Shown here one piece after another: positions 17,045 through 24,837 of a stretch of DNA of 64,000 nt. Both the position numbers and the translations under genes were made by a program. Origin of the DNA: Clostridium sp. GTDB taxonomy: Bacteria; Bacillota; Clostridia; Lachnospirales; Lachnospiraceae. The stretch is taken from NCBI GenBank assembly GCA_018377235.1, contig JAGZZT010000002.1, forward strand, positions 137,874 to 201,873, in the 5' to 3' direction. Below the pieces are notes generated by a model. That model had not been told where the DNA came from and ran no database searches. It worked only from the letters and a program-made list of their open reading frames with translations. Position 1 is the first letter of the stretch. Every line of letters begins with the position of its first letter.

Positions 17045-17614
17045 GAATATTGTGGGAAAATCGCCGGGAGGCAGACGGCGGTGAAGATCTATTCCGACAA
17101 ATCCGCCATTTTGTCAGTTCCTTCTTATATACAGAAGCGGGTAGGGATTTCCCCTGTACACTGATGCTGCATTTTTTTCATAAAAATATCGTACAGGCGT
17201 TTCCTAATGTATCATAAGTTTGCTGCTGCTTCATTATGAAGGAAAGTAACCCTGTATGACAGACTCATTGATTTTCTTTTGTGAAAAAGAATTACCGCCA
17301 TCTTTTTCCTAATCTCTGCAGCCGAATCTGTTTTAACAGAACAAGACGCACACTGTTCCAGACAATGCAACTGTGGCTTATTTTTGAAATAGAGGCGATA
17401 AAACTTTCCCTCTTGTATCCTGCGGCTGGATATGTTATATTAAACATAGAAAAGGGAAGCCACAGAGACGGCCTACCCTCAACAACTTATAACTTTACAT
17501 CTTTACGATGTCAGCCGTCAGCTAGTGCGAATAGTTGGCGGCTATTTTCTATCCTTAAAAATCTGATTCATCTCTGCTTATATTCCTCATCAGAAACTTC
17601 TTTAAAAAACAAAT
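17045..17614. other. 570-bp stretch without a convincing gene
   Basis: Open frames here are short or shadow-like, with no ribosome binding sites. The only clear structure is the plus-strand hairpin at 17514-17542. The segment 17455-17550 looks like the 3' part of a small RNA or toxin locus whose coding part is missing, but this is only an impression. Confidence 0.5.
17514..17550 (+). terminator. Orphan intrinsic terminator
   Basis: GCCGTCAGCTA (17514-17524) pairs with TAGTTGGCGGC (17532-17542) through an 11-bp stem with two G-U pairs, followed by TATTTTCTAT. No plus-strand gene precedes it. An inner pair ACGGC/GCCGT upstream (near 17468) could form an alternative fold. It may end an unannotated small RNA or be the remnant of a type I toxin locus. 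Confidence 0.55.
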
Positions 17615-18118
17615 TTACGCTTTCCCTCTCTGTTCCAGCAGTTCAAACACCTCGTCCATATCCATTTCAAACATGGCGACGTCTGCCCGGACTGTGGAAA
17701 AATAGTAGGCGACGTTTTCTGCCCCAAATTCCTGTTCCAGCTGCTCCCACTGCGAAGTCAGCCCAATACAGAAGGCCAGAGTATCGCTTCCAAGGGACTC
17801 CATATACCAGCGGATCTGATACTTGGGAGAGACGTATTTCTGAATGCTCTTCAGCGTCGTATCCCTGTCTGTGCAGTCGTCTCCATAAGGAACTGCTCTG
17901 CTGACGCCGTCCTTTCTCAGAAAAATATCTATTCCCCGCTCTTTCTCTGATTCCGCGCACTCAAACTGAATTTTATCCTCATCTGACAGTTTTTTATTGA
18001 AATAGTTGATAATGGAATCGTCGAAGTCCCGCCAGTCAATCCAGATCAGCTCGCCGCTGTCCCAAAATTCGTCTTTTGCATCATCCGGCGCTGATAAAAG
18101 CTTTCTTATTTCTTCCAA
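17615..18118 (-). CDS. Unrecognised acidic cytoplasmic protein, immunity-protein-like
   Basis: 167 residues, strongly acidic, no signal peptide or membrane segment. Visible features are repeated Trp/Asp-rich patches (WDSGELIWIDWRDFDDSI) and a C-terminal acidic helix (FEMDMDEVFELLEQRGKA). Size, charge and composition resemble the immunity proteins of polymorphic toxin systems and DUF6630-like families. I cannot assign it to one, and no toxin gene is adjacent. It lies at the downstream end of a minus-strand run of small membrane-protein genes. Confidence 0.65.
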   Translation of the reverse strand: MEEIRKLLSAPDDAKDEFWDSGELIWIDWRDFDDSIINYFNKKLSDEDKIQFECAESEKERGIDIFLRKDGVSRAVPYGDDCTDRDTTLKSIQKYVSPKYQIRWYMESLGSDTLAFCIGLTSQWEQLEQEFGAENVAYYFSTVRADVAMFEMDMDEVFELLEQRGKA

Positions 18119-18185
18119 TTGTGTATCCTCCCAAATCCTTTGCTATGTGTCTAACTGGCAAATATACAATCCCCCGGTATCTGCG

Positions 18186-18593
18186 TTATTTTTTCTCCCG
18201 CTCTCTTTTTTCCAAAATGACGGGAGGAATTTCAGCAAATCTTCTCAGGAGATAAGCCTTTCCCTTCTCCCCTCTCCATTTGTGCCAAAACCAAAGCGCG
18301 CTGCTGCAAAAAAGCGCCGCTGCAATCAGAAACGGATGACGGAACTCTGCCCTGTCCAGAATCGCATAGCTTATCAAAGCAGAAGCCGCGATAGCGCCTC
18401 CGGCTATGCCCAGGGCAATTCTGACTACTTTTTCCTGGGACAGCTCCAGAAAATAATTATCCCATTCTTCGGAATTAAATTTAAGCTGCCTGCCTTTGAT
18501 CCAAAACAGAAGAAGAACTGACGCTAACGCAATCCCCTTGCTGGAAAGGACGTTTATCACTGCTGAGCCTGCTAAAATCATACCTTTTACCAT
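18186..18593 (-). CDS. Unrecognised small membrane protein
   Basis: 135 residues with hydrophobic segments near 5-28, 58-76 and 84-102, and a basic C-terminus (RREIRERREKKK-like ending in EREREKK). The middle carries FNSEEWDNYFLELSQEKVVR, a soluble loop. There is no recognised family. It is three bases downstream of the 66-codon gene, so the two are probably co-translated. Confidence 0.6.
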   Translation of the reverse strand: MVKGMILAGSAVINVLSSKGIALASVLLLFWIKGRQLKFNSEEWDNYFLELSQEKVVRIALGIAGGAIAASALISYAILDRAEFRHPFLIAAALFCSSALWFWHKWRGEKGKAYLLRRFAEIPPVILEKREREKK

Positions 18594-18596
18594 GAC

Positions 18597-18797
18597 TTAT
18601 TTCCCCTTATGTTCTTTTAAAAATTCTATCGTCTTCTTTGCTATAACAGCCGCGCACAGAAAACCTGCTATACCGCAGATAACCGCGTCTGCCTTGTCTG
18701 CCACGCCGTCTGTACGGCGCATCCCATAATAATAAATGGTCCATATCAATATCAGCACAGAGCCGCTGATACTGTGCCAAAAAGATTTCCTATTCAT
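18597..18797 (-). CDS. Very small membrane protein
   Basis: 66 residues with two predicted membrane helices (8-24 and 36-56) and a lysine-rich C-terminus. It starts inside the end of the upstream gene, overlapping by eight bases, and is followed after three bases by the 135-residue membrane protein. Tight packing supports a real gene. Function unknown. Confidence 0.6.
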   Translation of the reverse strand: MNRKSFWHSISGSVLILIWTIYYYGMRRTDGVADKADAVICGIAGFLCAAVIAKKTIEFLKEHKGK

Positions 18798-19257
18798 ATC
18801 GCCGCCTCATCTTTCTCACTATCCAGCAGTAAACAGCCGCTGTTCCGGCCGGAATCAACGCCAGATAACTGACAATGTTAAAAAGAGTAAAATTGTAGGT
18901 ATTGGACACCTCTCCAAACTCCAGAAGATATCGGCAGACCATTCCTATGGCAGTGAGGAGAAACGTCGTTATGTAAACCTTCTTTCCCCTGCCAGGCCCG
19001 AAAATTCCAGCTGACGCCAGGGCAATCACGCCGTAGCTTGACACCAGCACATACAGCCCGCTAAAGTCCAAAGGAAACGGTTCGCTTCTGATAGGAAATA
19101 CAAAACAGCCTGCAAAAATGATATAACCCAGAAGCAACACTCTGGGAAGCCCAGAATAAGCCCCAGACAGTTTCTCGAATCGTCCAGTTCTAACTATCAG
19201 ACAAAAAACCCCTGCGAAAATTAAAACAGAAATGATATAAACTGCTGCAAATGCCAT
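18790..19257 (-). CDS. Unrecognised polytopic membrane protein
   Basis: About 155 residues from the ATG at 19257, preceded by GGGGG six bases upstream; a longer frame to 19296 lacks a ribosome binding site and overlaps the upstream gene. About five membrane helices and a short basic end (RKMRRRYE). No family motif seen. It belongs to the minus-strand group 17615-19615. Confidence 0.62.
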   Translation of the reverse strand: MAFAAVYIISVLIFAGVFCLIVRTGRFEKLSGAYSGLPRVLLLGYIIFAGCFVFPIRSEPFPLDFSGLYVLVSSYGVIALASAGIFGPGRGKKVYITTFLLTAIGMVCRYLLEFGEVSNTYNFTLFNIVSYLALIPAGTAAVYCWIVRKMRRRYE

Positions 19258-19279
19258 ATTCTTCCCCCTTTCCCCCACT

Positions 19280-19615
19280 CTATTCAATCCTGACACAAAC
19301 CGGGCCGATTGTAAGATTTCCTGCTCCCGCCGCCGTGTACCATCTTCCTTTTTCCAGTCGAATCTTTTCTGGCGCGCCAGGCGTAATATACCCTATCTCA
19401 TATCTCTCCCCAGTTTCAACATCTGTAAAAAGCACACTCGTATCACAGTCTCCGCTCACCTTCACCGTTCCAAACAGGGGCTGTATCTGTTCTGATTTAA
19501 GCCCCCCATCACTGCCTGCAAGTGTAAAGGTATATTTCCTTTGAACACTAATATGAAGAAAAACTGCGGCTGTCAATATCGCGGCAATACATAAAATCAG
19601 CTGTTTCTTTTTCAC
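19280..19615 (-). CDS. Small membrane-anchored extracytoplasmic protein
   Basis: About 111 residues from a GTG at 19615 with GGAGGG seven bases upstream; the frame extends to 19723 without a ribosome binding site. A basic start (VKKKQ), one membrane helix (6-22) and an exported beta-rich domain (FGTVKVSGDCDTSVLFTD, YEIGYITPGAPEKIRLEKG) that may bind a ligand or pack against the membrane proteins encoded next door. Family unknown. First gene of the group; a promoter is not obvious. Confidence 0.6.
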   Translation of the reverse strand: MKKKQLILCIAAILTAAVFLHISVQRKYTFTLAGSDGGLKSEQIQPLFGTVKVSGDCDTSVLFTDVETGERYEIGYITPGAPEKIRLEKGRWYTAAGAGNLTIGPVCVRIE

Positions 19616-19753
19616 TGCGTCACCCTCCTCATATCCTCCACTTCCAACCTTTGCCCCATTCTCTGTATCTACATTATAGCAATCCCGCATTCCCACCACA
19701 ATAAAGAAATCTTTACGATTCATTACAATTCAGCCATATCGCAAATCCGCCGA

Positions 19754-19783
19754 TTGCAGGCCCCGCCTGAGCTATGATATAAT
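19754..19783 (+). promoter_or_regulatory. Promoter upstream of mutS2
   Basis: TTGCAG (19754-19759) and perfect TATAAT (19778-19783) with an 18-base spacer on the plus strand. The start site is near 19790, so the RNA begins inside the large hairpin at 19786-19845. Confidence 0.55.
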
Positions 19784-19785
19784 AT

Positions 19786-19906
19786 ATCCCATCAGCAGGA
19801 AAACAGACGGCTGCGAAGCAGACATTTGTTTTCACCTGATGGGATAACGAGTAAACTGTCTGCGCGGCAGACAATAAGCACGAAGTGCGCGTTTACGAGT
19901 CTTTTT
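19786..19906 (+). ncRNA. Structured leader: long hairpin plus three-way-junction-like fold ending in a T-run
   Basis: ATCCCATCAG (19786-19795) pairs with CTGATGGGAT (19836-19845), extended inward by GAAAAC/GTTTTC. Next, GTAAAC (19851-19856) pairs with GTTTAC (19891-19896) around two small hairpins: GTCTGC-gcg-GCAGAC (19858-19872) and GCAC-gaa-GTGC (19878-19888). This is followed by TCTTTTT. A partial direct repeat of the first hairpin's 5' arm (ATCAGCAGGAAAACAG) appears again at 19908-19923. The element could be an attenuator, a small RNA or a dispersed structured repeat. Confidence 0.5.
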
Positions 19907-19962
19907 AATCAGCAGGAAAACAGGCGGCTGTCCTCTATTAATTTTTTTATAAGGTGAATATC

Positions 19963-22410
19963 ATGAATCAAAAAGCATTAAAAACATTGGAATACTATAA
20001 AATCATCGACACTCTGGCTGAGTACGCCTCCACGGAGCCGGGAAAACGGCTCTGCAGGGAGCTTCTGCCTTCCTGCGATTATCAGGAAATTATACAGAAT
20101 CAGCAGGAAACTTCCGATGCTGTAACCCGGGTGCGCCAGAAAGGAAGCATTTCCTTCGGCGGCGTAAGGGATATTACAGACTCCTTAAAGCGTCTGGAGA
20201 TTGGAAGTTCCCTAAATATTACAGAGCTTTTAGCCATCAGCTCTGTACTCACAGTATCCGCCAGGGCGAAAGCCTACGGCCGCAGAGAGGAATCTGAGCT
20301 TCCTGATGATTCATTGGACGAAATGTTTCGTCTGCTGGAGCCGCTGACTCCCGTCAATACAGAAATCAAGCGGTGCATTCTCTCAGAAGACGAGGTGAGC
20401 GATGACGCCAGCCCAGGCCTCAGACAGGTTCGCCGTCAGATGAAGATCATTAACGACCGCATTCACACCCAGTTAAACTCTGTTTTAAATTCCAGCCGCA
20501 CCTATCTCCAGGATGCGGTAATCACCATGCGGGATGGCCGTTACTGTCTGCCGGTCAAAGCGGAGCACAAGAGCCAGGTTCCTGGTATGGTTCACGACCA
20601 GTCTGCCACCGGTTCCACTGTATTTATCGAGCCCATGGCAGTCATTCGTCTGAACAATGAAATGCGCGAGCTGGAGATCCAGGAAAAACGGGAAATAGAA
20701 TTCGTACTCATGGCTCTCAGTTCTCAGCTGGTTCCCTATGCGGATACGCTGACCGAAAATCTGGCTATCCTTGCAAAGCTTGATTTTATCTTTGCCAAGG
20801 CGGCTCTGTCCCGTCACTACAACTGTACGGAGCCGAAATTTAACAATAAACGCTACATTAATATCAAGGACGGCCGTCATCCTCTGCTGGATCCGAAGAA
20901 GGTGGTTCCCATCAATATCCATCTGGGCGACAGCTTTGACCTTCTCATTGTTACAGGACCTAATACAGGCGGAAAGACGGTATCCCTGAAAACTGTGGGA
21001 CTTTTCACTCTCATGGGACAGGCAGGTCTTCACATTCCAGCCTTTGACGGTTCTGAACTGGCTGTTTTTGACAATGTATTTGCCGATATTGGAGACGAAC
21101 AGAGCATTGAGCAGAGTCTCAGTACTTTCTCCGCTCACATGACGAACATTGTGTCCATTCTGGGGCAGGCTGATTCCCGCTCTCTGTGTCTTTTCGATGA
21201 GCTGGGAGCCGGAACGGATCCCACCGAGGGAGCTGCTCTGGCAGTAGCTGTGCTTTCTTTCCTCCACCACATGGAATGCCGCACTATGGCCACCACCCAC
21301 TACAGCGAGCTGAAGGTATTTGCCCTGACAGAGCCAGGTGTGGAGAACGCCTGCTGCGAATTCAGCGTGGAAACTCTGCGCCCCACCTACCGGCTTCTCA
21401 TTGGAATCCCCGGAAAGAGCAACGCCTTCGCCATCTCCAAGAAGCTGGGGCTTCCCGACTACATTATAGAGGACGCCAAGCGTCACATCGAAAAGGAGGA
21501 CGCAGCCTTCGAGGACCTGCTGGCCAATCTGGAGGAAAGCCGGATTACGATTGAAAAGGAGAGGGAGGAATTAAGCGCCTACAAAGCAGAGATTGCGGAT
21601 CTGAAAAAACGTCTGGAACAAAAGGAAGAGCGGTTCCAGGATCAGAAAGACCGTCTTCTGGAAAAAGCCCGGACTGAGGCACAGCAAATTCTCCAGGACG
21701 CTAAGGATACAGCCGACTCCACCATCCGAAATATCAATAAGCTGGCAAATCAGTCCGGAGTGGGAAAGGAGCTGGAGGAACAGAGAAGCCGCCTGAGGAA
21801 CAAGATCAAGGATGTGGACAAAAAGCTCACCTCCAAAAAGCCTCAGCCCCAGCAGAAATCCATTTCTCCGAAATCCTTAAAAATCGGCGACGGCGTAAAG
21901 GTTATTTCCATGAATTTAAAGGGAACAGTCAGCTCCCTGCCTAACGCCAAAGGCGATCTGTACGTTCAGATGGGTATTCTCAGATCCCTGGTAAACGTAA
22001 AGGATCTGGCTCTCTTAAACGAGTCCTCTATCTCCGGCCCTGGCCTGGACAGCAGCACAGGAAGCACAGGCAGCCGCAGCGCAGGAAAAAACGGCGCAAA
22101 GACTCCTGGGGCTTTCGGCAAGGGCAAGTCCTCCCAGAGCGGAATCAAGATGTCCAAGTCCTTCTCTGTCTCTCCTGAGATCAATCTCATCGGTTTGACG
22201 GTGGACGAGGCGGTTCCAGAGCTGGACAAATATCTGGACGACGCCTATTTAGCCCATCTGCCTCAGGTACGCGTAGTCCACGGGCGCGGTACAGGCGCCC
22301 TCCGAGCCGGCGTACACAAGCACCTGAAACGCCTGAAATATGTAAAAGAATTTCATTTAGGCGAATTCGGCGAAGGAGATACCGGCGTTACCATCGTTAC
22401 ATTTAAATAA
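19963..22410 (+). CDS. mutS2: Endonuclease MutS2
   Basis: About 815 residues. I chose the ATG at 19963 (AAGGTG six bases upstream) over the GTG at 19954. Order: MutS core and lever domains, ATPase with Walker A TGPNTGGKT near 329-337 and Walker B LFDELGAGTDP, a long coiled coil (about 520-620), a KOW-like segment and a C-terminal Smr nuclease domain with VHGRGTGALR. MutS2 restrains recombination and, in B. subtilis, splits collided ribosomes. A low-complexity Ser/Gly/Lys linker (about 690-730) sits before Smr. Confidence 0.93.
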   Translation: MNQKALKTLEYYKIIDTLAEYASTEPGKRLCRELLPSCDYQEIIQNQQETSDAVTRVRQKGSISFGGVRDITDSLKRLEIGSSLNITELLAISSVLTVSARAKAYGRREESELPDDSLDEMFRLLEPLTPVNTEIKRCILSEDEVSDDASPGLRQVRRQMKIINDRIHTQLNSVLNSSRTYLQDAVITMRDGRYCLPVKAEHKSQVPGMVHDQSATGSTVFIEPMAVIRLNNEMRELEIQEKREIEFVLMALSSQLVPYADTLTENLAILAKLDFIFAKAALSRHYNCTEPKFNNKRYINIKDGRHPLLDPKKVVPINIHLGDSFDLLIVTGPNTGGKTVSLKTVGLFTLMGQAGLHIPAFDGSELAVFDNVFADIGDEQSIEQSLSTFSAHMTNIVSILGQADSRSLCLFDELGAGTDPTEGAALAVAVLSFLHHMECRTMATTHYSELKVFALTEPGVENACCEFSVETLRPTYRLLIGIPGKSNAFAISKKLGLPDYIIEDAKRHIEKEDAAFEDLLANLEESRITIEKEREELSAYKAEIADLKKRLEQKEERFQDQKDRLLEKARTEAQQILQDAKDTADSTIRNINKLANQSGVGKELEEQRSRLRNKIKDVDKKLTSKKPQPQQKSISPKSLKIGDGVKVISMNLKGTVSSLPNAKGDLYVQMGILRSLVNVKDLALLNESSISGPGLDSSTGSTGSRSAGKNGAKTPGAFGKGKSSQSGIKMSKSFSVSPEINLIGLTVDEAVPELDKYLDDAYLAHLPQVRVVHGRGTGALRAGVHKHLKRLKYVKEFHLGEFGEGDTGVTIVTFK

Positions 22411-22440
22411 TTGAATCAATGGGCGTAAACAAACGTATAA

Positions 22441-22473
22441 GGACTGCATCGCCCTCACAGCAGGGCGCAGTCC
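22441..22473 (+). other. Perfect nested hairpin between mutS2 and the response regulator
   Basis: GGACTGC (22441-22447) pairs with GCAGTCC (22467-22473), and GCCCT (22451-22455) pairs with AGGGC (22462-22466) inside. No T-run follows, so it is not a standard terminator. The ribosome binding site of the regulator begins 12 bases later. Confidence 0.7.
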
Positions 22474-22496
22474 CGCATCAGGGAGAAAGGAGCGTC

Positions 22497-23210
22497 ATGG
22501 CTGAAAAACAGAAAATACTGATTGTAGACGACGATGAAAATATTGCAGAGCTTATCTCTCTGTATCTGACAAAAGAATGCTACGAGACAAAAATTGTAGG
22601 AGACGGTGAGGAAGCCCTGGCCGTTTTTCCTGTCTTTAAACCGAATCTGGTACTCTTAGATCTAATGCTTCCAGGAATCGACGGCTACCAGGTCTGCCGG
22701 GAACTTAGGACTTCCTCTCAGGTTCCTATTATCATGCTTTCTGCCAAGGGAGAGATTTTTGATAAGGTACTGGGGCTGGAGCTGGGGGCCGATGATTACA
22801 TGATCAAGCCCTTTGATTCCAAGGAGCTGGTAGCCAGGGTTAAAGCGGTGCTCCGCCGTTACCAGACTGTGCCTCAGACGCCGGAACCGGCTGGTTCTGA
22901 CCAGAAAGGACAATATGTAGAATTTCCAGACTTAATTGTAAACCTGACGAATTACTCCGTCATCTACAACGGACATTCCATTGAAATGCCTCCCAAGGAG
23001 CTGGAGCTGTTATACTTTCTCGCCTCCTCTCCCAACCAGGTATTTACCAGGGAACAGCTGTTAGACCATATTTGGGGATATGAGTACATCGGAGATACCA
23101 GAACGGTGGACGTCCATATTAAACGGCTTCGAGAAAAGATCAAGGATCACGAAAAATGGGCGCTGACTACTGTCTGGGGGATAGGCTACAAGTTTGAGGT
23201 AAAGAGGTAA
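22497..23210 (+). CDS. OmpR/PhoB-family response regulator
   Basis: 238 residues from the ATG at 22497 with AAAGGAG upstream. The receiver domain has the acidic pocket (VDDDEN), the phosphoacceptor in LVLLDLMLPGIDG, and the switch Lys in DDYMIKPF. The C-terminal winged helix ends with the family pattern (TRTVDVHIKRLREKI, VWGIGYKFEVKR). It is four bases upstream of a histidine kinase gene, its obvious partner. The signal is unknown. Confidence 0.93.
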   Translation: MAEKQKILIVDDDENIAELISLYLTKECYETKIVGDGEEALAVFPVFKPNLVLLDLMLPGIDGYQVCRELRTSSQVPIIMLSAKGEIFDKVLGLELGADDYMIKPFDSKELVARVKAVLRRYQTVPQTPEPAGSDQKGQYVEFPDLIVNLTNYSVIYNGHSIEMPPKELELLYFLASSPNQVFTREQLLDHIWGYEYIGDTRTVDVHIKRLREKIKDHEKWALTTVWGIGYKFEVKR

Positions 23211-23214
23211 CGCC

Positions 23215-24618
23215 ATGATCCACTCTCTCTACTACAAATTTATCCTGGGCTATCTCCTGTTCGGACTTCTGGGGTTTATTGCCATCGCCACTCTCTCCTC
23301 CGATATGACCTACGATTACCTGGTGAAGCAGAGGGCAGAAGCGCTTTATGACGAAGCCAATCTGATCGCAGAAAACTGCAGTGATATTTACCAGGGAAAG
23401 AGTCTGGATCCCGATATGGTAAAACCCCAGATTGACGCCATGGCCTCCTACCTTCAGTCTTCTATCTGGATTGTCAATCATGATGGAAAGGTCACAGTAG
23501 ACAGCCAGAACCGCCTGACCGGCAAAATCATCGACAGCTTCGATCCTACGGCAGGCGGAAATCGTCCCTATTCCATTGGAACCTACTATGGGCAGTTTTC
23601 TTCCGATGTACTGTCCGTATCAGCTCCCATTACAGGAAATTTTAATACCTATGGCTACATTGTAATCCACCTTCCTATGAAGCTGATTACAGAGGAGCAG
23701 AACGGCATTTTAAACATTATGTATGTTACGGCGGCCATCCTGTTTGGGCTGTCCCTGATTATTCTGCTGTTTTTTACAAAAACCGTGTATTTCCCTCTGA
23801 AAAAAATCACCTACGCAGCCACAGAGTACGCGGCAGGCAATCTGTCCTACAGTATCCGTCTTCACACCCAGGACGAGATGGGATATCTGGCCAATACTTT
23901 GAATTACATGGCTATGGAGCTGAATAAAATGGAGGAATATCAGCACAAATTTATTGCCAACGTGTCCCATGACTTCCGTTCTCCGCTCACATCCATCAAA
24001 GGATATCTGGAAGCCATTATTGACGGTACGATTCCGCCGGAGTTATATGAAAAATACTTAAATATCGTCATTGCTGAGACGGAGCGTCTCAATAAGCTGA
24101 CTCAGGGAATGCTGACTTTGAACTCCCTGGACAGCAAAGGCTTCCTTACCAGGACGAACTTTGATATTAACCGGGTTATCAAGGATACGGCTGCAGCTTT
24201 CGAGGGAACCTGCAATGCCAGAGGCATTACCTTTGATCTGACCTTTAATGATTCTATCCAGATGGTATATGCGGATCTTGGAAAAATCCAGCAGGTCCTC
24301 TACAACCTGATTGACAACGCCATCAAATTCAGCTACGAAAACTCTGTAATCTACCTGCAGGCATCGGAAAAACATGAGAAAATTTTCGTCTCTGTAAAAG
24401 ACACCGGAGCAGGCATCCCAAAAGACAGCATTAAAAAAATCTGGGAACGGTTCTATAAAAGCGATCCCTCCCGCGGGAAGGATAAGAAGGGAACCGGACT
24501 TGGACTTGCCATTGTAAAAGAAATCATTCAGGCCCACGATGAAAATATCGACGTAGTAAGCACGGAAGGCGTGGGGACAGAATTTATCTTCAGCCTGCCG
24601 AAGGCTAACAGCTTTTAG
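23215..24618 (+). CDS. Membrane sensor histidine kinase
   Basis: 467 residues. Two membrane helices (about 10-28 and 165-188) flank an extracytoplasmic sensor of about 135 residues. A HAMP domain follows (about 190-240), then HisKA with the phosphorylated histidine in NVSHDFRSPLTSIKGYLEAI. The ATPase domain has the N box LYNLIDNAIKFS, the G1 box DTGAGIPKDS and the G2 box KGTGLGLAIVKEI. All catalytic motifs are intact. It pairs with the regulator at 22497. Confidence 0.93.
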   Translation: MIHSLYYKFILGYLLFGLLGFIAIATLSSDMTYDYLVKQRAEALYDEANLIAENCSDIYQGKSLDPDMVKPQIDAMASYLQSSIWIVNHDGKVTVDSQNRLTGKIIDSFDPTAGGNRPYSIGTYYGQFSSDVLSVSAPITGNFNTYGYIVIHLPMKLITEEQNGILNIMYVTAAILFGLSLIILLFFTKTVYFPLKKITYAATEYAAGNLSYSIRLHTQDEMGYLANTLNYMAMELNKMEEYQHKFIANVSHDFRSPLTSIKGYLEAIIDGTIPPELYEKYLNIVIAETERLNKLTQGMLTLNSLDSKGFLTRTNFDINRVIKDTAAAFEGTCNARGITFDLTFNDSIQMVYADLGKIQQVLYNLIDNAIKFSYENSVIYLQASEKHEKIFVSVKDTGAGIPKDSIKKIWERFYKSDPSRGKDKKGTGLGLAIVKEIIQAHDENIDVVSTEGVGTEFIFSLPKANSF

Positions 24619-24652
24619 AGGGGAAATCGGAAAAATTCAGAACTCAGAAAAC

Positions 24653-24709
24653 GAAGAAGGGAAAGTTTTACGCGCTCCACTTAAAGTCGCTGTAAAACTT
24701 TCCCTCTTC
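24653..24709. terminator. Long stem-loop, member A of a dispersed family
   Basis: The left arm ends in GAAAGTTTTAC and the right arm begins with GTAAAACTTTCCC; the stem is 16-19 bp with a 20-nt loop. It lies between the convergent histidine kinase and APC permease genes, so either transcript could end here. Read on the minus strand, the loop contains GCGACTTTAAGTGGAGCGC, shared with stem-loops at 32585, 35121 and 58606. Confidence 0.75.
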
Positions 24710-24837
24710 TGCAAACCTGACCATTTCTGATAAAATAAGCAGTTTTGCTGTCAATAGCTTATCGCAGCTGCGAAAAACATATGCCACCCCCCCGCAGGAA
24801 GAAAAGAAATTTTCCCACGCGTATATCCCTGCCTATC

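Noticed and set aside
17281..17904. 207-codon plus-strand frame across the gene-poor stretch
   Set aside because: No ribosome binding site, low-quality composition, overlaps the minus-strand gene at 17615 and a terminator hairpin.
20485..21486. 333-codon frame antisense to mutS2
   Set aside because: Shadow of a strongly coding gene, no ribosome binding site, no recognisable family.
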